Below, one piece after another: positions 8,541-16,855 of a stretch of 64,000 nucleotides of DNA (position 1 is its first letter; each line of letters begins with the position of its first letter). The DNA is from Polyangiaceae bacterium. Its GTDB lineage: Bacteria; Myxococcota_A; Polyangia; Polyangiales; Polyangiaceae. A program made the position numbers and the translations under genes. The notes under the pieces are model-generated. The model was not told the DNA's origin. It saw nothing but the letters and a program-made list of their open reading frames with translations, and ran no database searches. The stretch is taken from NCBI GenBank assembly GCA_025936045.1, contig JAICUB010000014.1, forward strand, positions 1 to 64,000, written 5' to 3'.

Positions 8541-9761
8541 GTGCAGGCCGATACTTTGGAGCAATCGCTCGTCATTCCACCGGAAGTCCGGCGTGGTGTT
8601 CGTCGTCGACGCTGGACGGCAATCGCAGTGGTGGCCGTGCTCGCGGCGGCGGGCGCCGCCTACGGCGTGGTTCGCAACCGCCCCGTGCCGACGCAGTACC
8701 GAACGACGCTGGTCGAGCGCCGTACGATCATCCGCGTCGTGGAAGCGACCGGGCACGTCGACGTCTCGACGCGCGTCGACGTGAACTTGCCGGAGGAGGG
8801 ACGGCTCGTCGAGCTGTTCGTGAAATCGGGTGATACGGTGAAGGCGAATCAACCGCTCGCGCGGCTCGACCAGCGCGCCGCGGTGATCGGCCTGCAAAGC
8901 GCGCAGGCGAACGTCGCCGCCGCGGGCAGTCGTGTGCTCGAAGCCGAGACGGCGCTCGCCGCGGCAACCGAAGCACGCGCCCGTACCGAGCGCCTCCTCG
9001 CGAAGGAGCTCGCGAGCGCCACCGACCTCGAAGCGGCGCGCTCCGCCGAGTCGAAGGCGCGCGCCGCGGTCGCCACGGCGCGCGCGGATCGTTCGGCCAC
9101 GAGCCAGGGGCTCAAGTCGGCCGAGCTCACGCGCTCACTCACGACCATCGTCTCGCCCATCGACGGCGTCGTGCTCGACGCGCCGACCTCGCTCGGCCCG
9201 ACGGTGACCCCGGACAGGAAGGCGCTCTTCGTCGTCGGCTCGGCGCTCGAGACACTGCGCGTCGATGCCGACGTCGCGGAGGCCGAAGTCGGGCGCCTGC
9301 ATCCGGGGCAGCTCGCGCACTTCACGGTGCCCGCGTTTCCGGGGAAGAACTTCGACGGGCGGGTCGTGCGCATCGGTATCGACGCCGCGCGCACGAGCTC
9401 GGCGGTGCGTTACCCGGTGGAGCTCAGCGCCGACAATCACGAACGCGCGCTCCTGCCGGGCATGACGGCCACCGTCACCATCGAGGTCGACCGCGCCGAA
9501 AATGTGCTTGCCGTACGCGAGGCCGCGCTCAGGTTCCGCCCCGAAGGGACGAGCGAGGGCGCGCCGCGCCACACGGTGTGGAGCACCACGCCCAAGGGGC
9601 TCGAGGCGATCGCGGTGAAGCCGGGTTTGTCGGACGGCGCCTTCACCGCGGTCGAACCCGAGCCGCCCGCGCTCCTGCCTGTCGGCACTCGGCTTGCGCT
9701 CGGCGTGATCGCGACCGAAGGGCAAAAGAGCACCGGTCCCGGCATCAAGCTCGGGAAGTGA
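8541..9761 (+). CDS. Periplasmic adaptor (membrane fusion) protein, MacA/HlyD family
   Basis: 406 residues. The N-terminal anchor is RRRRWTAIAVVAVLAAAGAAYGV. The lipoyl half-motif (EEGRLVELFVKSGDTVKANQPLARLD) is followed by an Ala-rich alpha-hairpin (about 110-190) with an E/A heptad look, the second lipoyl half (TTIVSPIDGVVLDA), and a beta-barrel with the GM(T/E)A motif (LLPGMTATVTIEV). It links an inner-membrane ABC pump to an outer-membrane channel. GTG start at 8541. The ATPase gene begins 2 bases after its stop, so it is the first gene of the exporter operon. Confidence 0.9.
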   Translation: MQADTLEQSLVIPPEVRRGVRRRRWTAIAVVAVLAAAGAAYGVVRNRPVPTQYRTTLVERRTIIRVVEATGHVDVSTRVDVNLPEEGRLVELFVKSGDTVKANQPLARLDQRAAVIGLQSAQANVAAAGSRVLEAETALAAATEARARTERLLAKELASATDLEAARSAESKARAAVATARADRSATSQGLKSAELTRSLTTIVSPIDGVVLDAPTSLGPTVTPDRKALFVVGSALETLRVDADVAEAEVGRLHPGQLAHFTVPAFPGKNFDGRVVRIGIDAARTSSAVRYPVELSADNHERALLPGMTATVTIEVDRAENVLAVREAALRFRPEGTSEGAPRHTVWSTTPKGLEAIAVKPGLSDGAFTAVEPEPPALLPVGTRLALGVIATEGQKSTGPGIKLGK

Positions 9762-9763
9762 GC

Positions 9764-10471
9764 ATGCCGACGCCGGTGATCGAGACGCTTGGCCTGTCCA
9801 AGGTGTACCAGGGAAGCGTGGGCGGCGTCCCGGTGCTCTCGCACGTCGATCTCACCATCGAGTACGGAGAAGTGGTCGCCTTGCGCGGTCCCTCCGGCTC
9901 GGGCAAATCGACGTTGCTCAACATTCTCGGCTGCCTCGATCGACCGTCGCGCGGGCGTTACGTGCTCGGCGGCTCGGACGTGTCGGGGCTCACGCGCGAG
10001 GAACAAGCCTGGGTGCGGCTCCATTACATCGGCTTCGTCTTTCAATCGTTTCATCTGCTCGCGCACGCCACGGCGCTCGAGAACGTGACGCTGCCGCTCC
10101 ACTACGCGGGCGTCCCGCGCGGGCGCGCCGACGAGACAGCGCGCGATCTGCTCGCCCGCGTCGGCTTGAGCCATCGGGGCAGTCATTTTCCGGCTCAGCT
10201 CTCGGGCGGCGAGCGACAGCGCGTCGCGATTGCGCGCGCCCTCACGGCGCGCCCACCGCTGCTCCTCGCGGACGAGCCCACGGGCGCCCTCGACACCAAG
10301 ACGGGCGCCGAGATCATGCGTCTCCTGCTCGATCTGCACAAAGAGCGCGGCACGAGCATCATTCTCGTCACCCACGATCCGGTCGTCGCCGACTACGCGG
10401 ACCGGCAAATCTTTCTGCGCGACGGCAAGGTCGTGGACACCGAGGAGGCCCAAGTTGGCGCTCGGGCGTGA
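9764..10471 (+). CDS. ABC exporter ATPase, MacB/LolD type
   Basis: 235 residues. Walker A is GPSGSGKST, the Q-loop is in FVFQSFHLL, the signature is [15 protein letters not shown], Walker B is [12 protein letters not shown], and the H-loop is VTHD. The size and [12 protein letters not shown] region fit the MacB/LolD/FtsE group, encoded separately from its permease rather than as a MacB-style fusion. ATG 9764 is 2 bases after the adaptor stop; a longer in-frame ORF extends upstream but overlaps the adaptor. Its 3' end overlaps the permease start by 17 bases. Confidence 0.93.
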   Translation: MPTPVIETLGLSKVYQGSVGGVPVLSHVDLTIEYGEVVALRGPSGSGKSTLLNILGCLDRPSRGRYVLGGSDVSGLTREEQAWVRLHYIGFVFQSFHLLAHATALENVTLPLHYAGVPRGRADETARDLLARVGLSHRGSHFPAQLSGGERQRVAIARALTARPPLLLADEPTGALDTKTGAEIMRLLLDLHKERGTSIILVTHDPVVADYADRQIFLRDGKVVDTEEAQVGARA

Positions 10472-11669
10472 GACCTGGCGCCTCGCGCTGAAGCTCATCG
10501 TCCGCCAGCCCGGACGCAGCGCGCTCACGATGCTCGGCCTCGCGATCGGCGTCGGCGCGTTCATCGCCATGGTGAGCTTCGGCGAGGGTGCGCGCAAATC
10601 CGTCGTGGCGCAGTTCGAGGTGCTCGGGACGAACCTGATCAAGGTTCAAAATACGACGCCCGCGGTGAATCCGAGAGCGCGGCCGTCGATCCCCACGGGC
10701 GACAACGAGGTGAAGCTCATCCGACGTGAGGCGACGACGGTGGCCCAGGTCGTGCCGGTTGCGCGGCGCGCCGCGTCGGTCGCGTGGGGGGGCGAGCAGC
10801 GCCCGTCGTACGTGAACGGAGTGACGCCGGGCTACCTCGGCCTTCATTCGTGGGACGTCGCGGCGGGCGGCAACTTCGACGCCTCCGACCTGACGGAAGC
10901 CGCCAAGGTATGTCTCCTCGGTAAAACGAACGTGAAGGAGCTCTTCGGTGATCGCGACCCGCTCGGTGAAACCGTGACGCTCGCCGGCATGATGCCGTGT
11001 CGCGTCGTCGGCGTCCTCGCGGAAAAGGGCTTCTCGACGAACGCGGCCGACCTCGACGACATCGTGCTCGTGCCGGTCACGACGTACAACGCGCACCTCA
11101 CCGATCGGCCGATTTACGCGTATATCGAGGTCGAGCCGCTCACCAAGGACTTGCTCGACAGCGCGCGCGCCGAGATCACGGACATCCTGCGGCGCGGCCA
11201 CGGCCTCGAGGACGACGAGCCCAACGACTTCAGCGTATCGAGCCCGCTCGAGGTAATCCGCGCCGCCGACCGCACCGCGCGCATCCTCGGTACGCTGCTC
11301 GCCGCGATCGCCGGCGTGTCGCTCCTCGTCGGCGGCATCGGCATCATGAACATCCAGCTCGTCTCCGTCGCCGAGCGCACCGAGGAGATCGGCGTCCGCG
11401 CGGCCATCGGCGCGTCACCTTCGCAAATCCTCACGCAATTCCTGATCGAGGCGCTCATCCTCACCATGCTCGGCACGTTCGTGGGCGTCACGCTCGGCAT
11501 CGGCGTTGCAACGCTGGTTGCGCAGAACATGGGGTGGCCACGTGTGATTTCGCCGTCGGGCGTGCTGTTCTCAGCCGGTTTCGGCATCGCGGTCGGCATC
11601 CTGTTCGGTTATTTGCCGGCGCGCCGCGCCGCTCTTTTGGATCCGATCCATGCCCTGCGCCGCCAATAG
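10455..11669 (+). CDS. ABC exporter permease, MacB/FtsX family
   Basis: 404 residues. TTG 10455 is chosen because GAGGAGG lies 6 bases upstream and translation starts at [25 protein letters not shown], the usual MacB permease N-terminus. One TM segment (LTMLGLAIGVGAFIAMV) is followed by a large periplasmic domain (about 50-280) and three TM segments at the end, with the FtsX signature region (GIMNIQLVSVAERTEEIGVRAAIGAS). With the ATPase, adaptor and TolC-like genes it forms a tripartite macrolide/peptide/lipoprotein-type exporter; the substrate is unknown. Confidence 0.92.
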   Translation: MALGRETWRLALKLIVRQPGRSALTMLGLAIGVGAFIAMVSFGEGARKSVVAQFEVLGTNLIKVQNTTPAVNPRARPSIPTGDNEVKLIRREATTVAQVVPVARRAASVAWGGEQRPSYVNGVTPGYLGLHSWDVAAGGNFDASDLTEAAKVCLLGKTNVKELFGDRDPLGETVTLAGMMPCRVVGVLAEKGFSTNAADLDDIVLVPVTTYNAHLTDRPIYAYIEVEPLTKDLLDSARAEITDILRRGHGLEDDEPNDFSVSSPLEVIRAADRTARILGTLLAAIAGVSLLVGGIGIMNIQLVSVAERTEEIGVRAAIGASPSQILTQFLIEALILTMLGTFVGVTLGIGVATLVAQNMGWPRVISPSGVLFSAGFGIAVGILFGYLPARRAALLDPIHALRRQ

Positions 11670-12969
11670 ACTCGCCCTTTTCGCCGTTTCGTCCGCTCTG
11701 GCGCTCGCTCCGCGCGTCGCGCGAGCGGAGGTCGTGAGGCTCGAGGATCTCGAAGTGCTCGCGCTCAAAAATCGCGGCTCGCTCATGGCGGCGCACGCTC
11801 GGGTGGGGCAGTCGGAGGCGCGTATCGAAGCCGCGAAAGTGCCGTACCATCCGACGCTCGACGCGAAAGCGGACGTGAGCGCCTCGCCGGGTGGAAAGCT
11901 CATTACCTTACCCCCGCAGTTTACGGGCGACGTCACCTATTACGTCGGCGCGTCCCGCTCGATCGATCAGCAAGGCGCGTTCACACCCATCCCTCGCTAC
12001 GAGGCAGGGCTCAACTTCATGAGCCGTCTCTACGACTTCGGGCGAACGGCGGCATCGGTGCGCGCCGCGCGGGCGGATCGAGAGGCGTCGCTCGCGGGTG
12101 AGAAGTCCGAGCGGCTTTCCGTCACGGGCGAAGTGCGCGCGGCTTATCTCGGCTGGCTCGTCGCGGACGGCACACGCGCCATCCTCGCGCAGAGCGCGGC
12201 CGACTCGACGACGCTCCGCGCGTCGGTCGAAGCGCACGTCGCGGAGGGAGCGCGACCGGGTGCGGAGCTCGCCTCGGCCCGCTTCGACGAAGCGAGGGCC
12301 AAGCTCGATCTCGAACGAAGCGAGAACGATCTCGTCTCGGCGCGGCTCGACCTCGAGCAGGCGAGCGGCGCGACGCTCTCGGCTAGCGCAGAGCCGGATC
12401 GGGGGCTTCTCGAGCGTCTGCCGCCGGTCCCCGCCGGCACCACCACGCACCCCGACGTGAACGCGCTCGAGCGACGACGTGACGCGGCGCTCGCCGCGGC
12501 CGATGCGCACGGCTACGCGCACGCTCCCGTCATCGCGGTTACTGCCAACGCCGGGGTGCACGGCCAGCAGGGGTCGCTCCTGTTCCCGCTCTATCAGGCG
12601 ATGCTCGCCGTGACCGTCCCCGTGCTCGACGGCGGACTCGAATCGGCCTCGGCCGCGCAAGCATCAGCGCAAGCGAACGAGTTCAACGCCCAGGCGCGCG
12701 AAATGCGTGAACGGGTCACGGTGCAAAATCAGCGCTCGCGCGCCAATCTCGAAAGCGCCGAGCGGCGGCTCGGCATCGCAGCGCAGCTCGTCGCCGCGGC
12801 CGACGACTCGGTGAAGCACGCGGTCGATCAGCACGACCTCGGCGACGGCACGCTCGACGCGGTCGTCCAGGCGCGGATTCAGGCGGCGCGTGCGCGGCTC
12901 GAGGTGCTCACGGCACGGGCGGAACGAGCGCGCGCCGTGCTCGAGTTGAACGCAGCCGTCGCGCACTGA
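11650..12969 (+). CDS. TolC-family outer-membrane efflux protein
   Basis: 439 residues. The signal peptide is LALFAVSSALALAPRVARA. Two repeated OEP halves have long helices: LEVLALKNRGSLMAAHARVGQSEARIEAAK with conserved PTLDAKA, then the second half NALERRRDAALAAADAHGYAHAPVIAVTANAG. A strand region (LPPQFTGDVTYYVGASRSIDQQG) lies in the first half. It forms the outer-membrane duct of the exporter. Its ATG overlaps the permease gene by 20 bases. Confidence 0.88.
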   Translation: MPCAANRLALFAVSSALALAPRVARAEVVRLEDLEVLALKNRGSLMAAHARVGQSEARIEAAKVPYHPTLDAKADVSASPGGKLITLPPQFTGDVTYYVGASRSIDQQGAFTPIPRYEAGLNFMSRLYDFGRTAASVRAARADREASLAGEKSERLSVTGEVRAAYLGWLVADGTRAILAQSAADSTTLRASVEAHVAEGARPGAELASARFDEARAKLDLERSENDLVSARLDLEQASGATLSASAEPDRGLLERLPPVPAGTTTHPDVNALERRRDAALAAADAHGYAHAPVIAVTANAGVHGQQGSLLFPLYQAMLAVTVPVLDGGLESASAAQASAQANEFNAQAREMRERVTVQNQRSRANLESAERRLGIAAQLVAAADDSVKHAVDQHDLGDGTLDAVVQARIQAARARLEVLTARAERARAVLELNAAVAH

Positions 12970-13013
12970 AGAAGGGGCGTTCGCGGCGAGCGCGCCGCAA
13001 CGGCGCCGCTTGG

Positions 13014-14996
13014 TCAGGAGATTTCGGCGTCGGAGGAGGTCGGCGACGAGTCCGGCGCTGAATCCGGGGAGGAATCGGGCGACGAGTCCGGCGCTGAATC
13101 CGGGGAGGAATCGGGCGACGACGAGAAGTCTTCCGAATCTGACGACAAGGGCGGCTCCGACGACGATGAGCCTGACGACGTCGAGCTCGAGGACGGCGAG
13201 CTCGACGTCGGCGACACGCGCGCTTCATCGTCGAGGCGCTTTTCGATGCTGGCGAGCGCGTTCATGATCGACTCGTTCACGAGCTGGATGATGACGGGCA
13301 GCTGGCCCTTGAGCGCCTCGTAGTAGCGCTGGCGTTCGGTCGAGTGCACGATCGCGGGCGGGTAGCCGCCTCGAAGGAGCACGATGTTCATCAGCAGGCG
13401 CGAGACCTTGCCGCTGTCCTGTGCGAACGGGAACACCCGCAAGAGATCGTAGTGAACGCGCGCGCCGACGCGGAGCGGGTTCTTCATCTTCTTGGCTTCG
13501 GGACCGTTCAGCCAATCCATGATTTGCCGCACGCGGTAGGCGATCTTGTCGGGCGCGGCGTACTCGTGGAAGTAGAGGCGGTGTTGCGGAATGTCCTTCC
13601 GATATTTCACCGTCTTCACGTCGCCCTCTTCGGGATGCAACATCACGAACAGGCGCTTGACGACGTCGACGTTGAGCGGGACGCGCTTGCGCTCGCCGAG
13701 ATCGCGCACGTACGCGATCGCCTGGCGATGCCGGCGGATCTCCTCGCATACCGGCTGCATGCTCGAGTCGGGCGTGGCCGTGGATGAGGGATCCATCGCG
13801 GCGCGGAGCTCTTGGAACGTGTAGACGACGCCCTCGAGCGCACTGTCGTGGTGGATCCACGACATCTCGAGCGTCTCCTCGTATTCCTTCTTCAGCGCTT
13901 CGGGAGCGACGGCGAGCCGCTCGAGAATGCGCCGGTAGCGCTCTTCGACGCCCTCGGCGACCGGTGGGAGCGGCAGCGCGGGCGGCGGCGGCGTGCGCTT
14001 TTCCACGGTGGGTAGCGGCGGCGGCGATACGTTCCGCCCCGCGGCATCGACATGCCGCACCCCGACGAGCCGGTGCACGGTCGGCAAGCTCGGGCCCGTA
14101 TGGCGCGTCGTGCCGGCCTGGTTCGGAATCGCGGCGGGGTCGTACACACGGGTCGTGCCCATGCGCAGGCCGTCCATCTTCTGGGCCGCTCGCGTCGCGC
14201 GCGCGACTTTGCCTTCACGCAGCCGACGGGCGGCCTCACGTTCGGCGCGTAGGCGTTCCCGCTCGGCTTCCTTCGCCTTGCGGTAAGCCTCGCGTTCGGC
14301 TTCGCGACGCGTGCGCTCCTCTTCTTTCGCGCGGCGGGCCGCTTCCTTCTGTGCTTCACGCTCGGCGATCAGACGCTTGCGCTCGGCTTCCTTCTCGGCC
14401 TTCTCACGCGCGCGTTCGGCTTCGGCTTCCTTCTTGAGCCGGGCTTTCTCGGCAGCCTCTTGTGCCTTGAGCTTCTCGCGTTCCTTGGCTTGCTGGGCCT
14501 TTTCGCGCTCGCGCTCTTTGAGCTGGCGCTCTTTTTCCTTGGCCTTCAGGGCTTGTTCGCGCTCGCGTTCCTTGGCTTGCTGGGCCTTTTCGCGCTCGCG
14601 CTCTTTGAGCTGGCGCTCTTTTTCCTTGGCCTTCAGGGCTTGGTCGCGCTCGCGCTCCTTGGCTTGCTGGACCTTTTCGCGCTCGCGCTCTTTGAGCTGG
14701 CGCTCTTTTTCCTTGGCCTTCAGAGCTTGCTCGCGCAGGAGCTTGGCCTTTTCGGCTTGCTTTTGCTTCGCGAGCTGCTTTCCGGCGGCCTTGGCGGCAG
14801 CCTTCTTCACGGCAGCCTTCTTGGCAACGGCCTTGGCCTTCACCGGCTTGCGGGGGGGCTTTGCCTTGGCCTTCGGCTTGACGGCCGGTCGCGCGCTTCG
14901 CGCGGCAGACTTCGTCCGTCCACCTTTTGCTGCACGCGCGGTGCGCTTGCCTGTGGCCTTAGTGCGCTTCTTCGGCTGAGTCTTGCGAGCTGACAT
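13014..14996 (-). CDS. Lys/Glu-rich repeat protein with a degenerate Fic-like domain
   Basis: About 660 residues from ATG 14996 (15038 and 15020 are alternatives). Order: a basic Lys/Ala-rich N-terminus (histone H1-like, about 1-85); charged helical repeats (KAKEKERQLKERER..., about 90-270) likely forming one long helix; a Pro-rich linker; then a Fic-family fold. The Fic part has a DSALEGV segment like the inhibitory helix (E388) and VHYDLLRVFPFAQDSGKVSRLL. Against the Fic motif HPFx(D/E)GNGRxxR, the His is F522 and the Asn and first Arg are changed (S, K), so AMP transfer by the usual mechanism is unlikely. The C-terminal tail is acidic and Ser/Pro-rich. It is convergent with the TolC-like gene. 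Confidence 0.75.
   Translation of the reverse strand: MSARKTQPKKRTKATGKRTARAAKGGRTKSAARSARPAVKPKAKAKPPRKPVKAKAVAKKAAVKKAAAKAAGKQLAKQKQAEKAKLLREQALKAKEKERQLKEREREKVQQAKERERDQALKAKEKERQLKEREREKAQQAKEREREQALKAKEKERQLKEREREKAQQAKEREKLKAQEAAEKARLKKEAEAERAREKAEKEAERKRLIAEREAQKEAARRAKEEERTRREAEREAYRKAKEAERERLRAEREAARRLREGKVARATRAAQKMDGLRMGTTRVYDPAAIPNQAGTTRHTGPSLPTVHRLVGVRHVDAAGRNVSPPPLPTVEKRTPPPPALPLPPVAEGVEERYRRILERLAVAPEALKKEYEETLEMSWIHHDSALEGVVYTFQELRAAMDPSSTATPDSSMQPVCEEIRRHRQAIAYVRDLGERKRVPLNVDVVKRLFVMLHPEEGDVKTVKYRKDIPQHRLYFHEYAAPDKIAYRVRQIMDWLNGPEAKKMKNPLRVGARVHYDLLRVFPFAQDSGKVSRLLMNIVLLRGGYPPAIVHSTERQRYYEALKGQLPVIIQLVNESIMNALASIEKRLDDEARVSPTSSSPSSSSTSSGSSSSEPPLSSDSEDFSSSPDSSPDSAPDSSPDSSPDSAPDSSPTSSDAEIS
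13045..13116. repeat. Two 36-base direct repeats in the acidic tail
   Basis: Two adjacent identical 36-base units (13045-13080, 13081-13116) encode the Ser/Asp/Pro tail (SSPDSAPDS-type) of the pseudo-Fic protein. Their length, a multiple of three, keeps the frame. Confidence 0.85.
14460..14720. repeat. Three 87-base tandem repeats encoding KEKERQLKERER units
   Basis: Three near-identical units of 29 codons each (KAKEKERQLKERER + EK.QQAKERER.QAL), the third diverging at its end. They encode the central charged helix of the pseudo-Fic protein. In-frame length suggests recent expansion by duplication. Confidence 0.85.
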
Positions 14997-15222
14997 TGAA
15001 CGGCTTGAGGCGCGGCCCATGGCCGAGGGATGCGCCAAAACCTGTTGTGAAGTTCAGTGTTTGCAGCCGGCCGGCCGCTCGGGTCGGTTCTGATCCAAGA
15101 GTACCTGCGCCCTTAGGCCGCGAATCCGAGCGCAAGCTAGTCGCGCCAGACGCAACACGTCAAGGCAAAGCAGCACCGTCGCCTACGGACTCCGGCCGGC
15201 TAGCCAGGATGACCAGGGCCTA
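14997..15222. other. Intergenic stretch without a gene
   Basis: About 226 bases between the pseudo-Fic gene and the map stop codon, both on the minus strand. I see no tRNA-like cloverleaf, no ORF with coding character and no strong terminator. It must hold the promoter of the pseudo-Fic gene. Confidence 0.4.
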
Positions 15223-16059
15223 TTAACCGAAGTAATCCGGAAAGATCTCGCTGTTTGCCAGGGGGCCGGCGCGCACAGTGAGAACTTCCGCACCCGTAGC
15301 GGTGACCAAAATCGTATGCTCGAACTGCGCAGAGAGGCGGCCGTCGGCGGTCACGGCCGTCCACTCGTCGTCGAGAATCTTCACCTCGTGTGTGCCGAGG
15401 TTGATCATGGGCTCGATAGTGAAGGTCATGCCGGCTTTGAGCCGCATGCCCTTCCCACGCGTCCCGTAGTGGGCGACCTTGGGCTCGTCGTGGAACTTGC
15501 GGCCGATGCCGTGCCCGACGAAGTCCTCCACGACCGAGCACCCGCGCGCTTCCGCGAACTCTTGAATCGCGGCGCCGATGTCACCGAGCCTCGCGCCGGG
15601 CCGCACCTCGGCGATGCCGAGCTCGAGCGAGCGTCGCGCCACCTCCGTCACGAGCTTCGCTTCTTCGCTCGGCTTGCCGACGTAGAAGGTGGCCGACGTG
15701 TCACCGTGGAAGCCGCGATAGATGTGCGTGATGTCGACGTTGACGATGTCGCCGTCCCGCAGCGGACGTTGCGACGGAATGCCGTGGCACACGACCTCGT
15801 TGAGCGAGGTGCAGATGCTCTTCGGAAATGGCGGGCTGTCGCCGTTGCGATAGTTGAGCGGCGCGGGCTTCGCGCCCTTTTTCAGCGTGTCTTCGTGGAC
15901 GAACTGATTGAGCTCGTTCGTCGTGATGCCGGGGCGGATCAGCTCGGCAACCTTCGACAGCGAGTCGCCCGCGAGGCGCCCGACTTCACGCATCGCGTCG
16001 ATCTCACGCGTGCTTTTGATCTCCACCGAGCTCGAACGAAAATGCAGGTCCAACGCCAT
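15223..16059 (-). CDS. map: Methionine aminopeptidase, type I
   Basis: 278 residues; removes the initiator Met from nascent proteins in the cytosol. All metal ligands are visible: D109 (VNVDI), D120 (GDTSATF), H183 (GHGIG), E216 (FTIEPM) and E247 (QFEHTI), plus H92 (VCHGIP). The N-terminus MALDLHFRSSSVEIKSTREIDAM is slightly longer than the E. coli enzyme, without the SH3-like Zn domain. It is not next to a ribosomal protein operon here. Confidence 0.95.
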   Translation of the reverse strand: MALDLHFRSSSVEIKSTREIDAMREVGRLAGDSLSKVAELIRPGITTNELNQFVHEDTLKKGAKPAPLNYRNGDSPPFPKSICTSLNEVVCHGIPSQRPLRDGDIVNVDITHIYRGFHGDTSATFYVGKPSEEAKLVTEVARRSLELGIAEVRPGARLGDIGAAIQEFAEARGCSVVEDFVGHGIGRKFHDEPKVAHYGTRGKGMRLKAGMTFTIEPMINLGTHEVKILDDEWTAVTADGRLSAQFEHTILVTATGAEVLTVRAGPLANSEIFPDYFG

Positions 16060-16083
16060 GTCTCCTAGCCGACGGGATCCATT

Positions 16084-16653
16084 CTACCTCAGCAACCTGA
16101 GTCCTGCATCGCGCCCGATGGCGGCGCGCATGTCGGGCGTGTCGGGCTCGCAGCGGAAGTGGAGGGTGGCCACGCGACCGTCGCGGTAGTGCCGGCCGAA
16201 GACGATGAGGCGCGAACCGACCCAGTGCGCGCCGGCGCCGTCCACCCAGGTGTAAGAGGGGTTCGTCGCCGGAACGTTGAGCAAAATCGGGCCGGCAGGC
16301 CTGTCGCCGACGAGGGCGGAGCCGATGGGGTCGAGGGTGAGCTCGTACGCGCCGTGGTGCTGGACGCCGCCGACGCGCGACACCGTCACCACGCGAGCCG
16401 CGACGACGAACTCCGCGAGCCGCGTACGGTCCCTGAGCTTCGGGTCCTTGGCCGGCGTGCGGCCCTCCGGGTCGAAACCGAACACAGCGGGGGCGAGCAC
16501 GTCGTCGAAGAGCACGGCGGCTTCCGGCGAGTAGCTCGGAAGCGAGCTCGCGGGGGATGCGGCGTCGTCGTGGCCCGCGGCGCAGGCGGTCGCCGCGAGC
16601 ACGAGCAACGTGGCGGCGAGGCGGCGCCGCGCGAGCGAACTGAGAGAAGGCAC
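16084..16653 (-). CDS. Small predicted lipoprotein, function unknown
   Basis: 189 residues from GTG 16653: basic n-region (SSLARRR), hydrophobic LAATLLVLAATAC lipobox, then a soluble domain (LAEFVVAARVVTVSRVGG ... YELTLDPIG ... YTWVDGAGAHWVGSRLIVFGR). No family recognised. ATG 16752 is an alternative that would add 33 residues before the signal. It is divergent from the gene at 16856, with about 200 bases between. Confidence 0.6.
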   Translation of the reverse strand: MPSLSSLARRRLAATLLVLAATACAAGHDDAASPASSLPSYSPEAAVLFDDVLAPAVFGFDPEGRTPAKDPKLRDRTRLAEFVVAARVVTVSRVGGVQHHGAYELTLDPIGSALVGDRPAGPILLNVPATNPSYTWVDGAGAHWVGSRLIVFGRHYRDGRVATLHFRCEPDTPDMRAAIGRDAGLRLLR

Positions 16654-16855
16654 AGGGAGAGGGTGTTTGCGGAGAAGGGTGTTCGCGAGAACGTCCGAAG
16701 ACGGTACGCGGCCTACGCGTAGCACGCCTCGAAGCGGAAATAAGGTGAACATCGAAGGCGGCTGGCGCGTATAACGATCGGCCGCTTGAGCGGGCATAAA
16801 GCCCGGTGTTAGGTTGTCGCGGCCGGGACTCGGAAGACGCAGGAAGGATATCCAA

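Noticed and set aside
14460-14720. CRISPR-like array
   Set aside because: The repeats are adjacent, in-frame coding units without spacers.
14997-15222. tRNA or other small RNA gene
   Set aside because: No cloverleaf or conserved T-loop could be drawn from the sequence.
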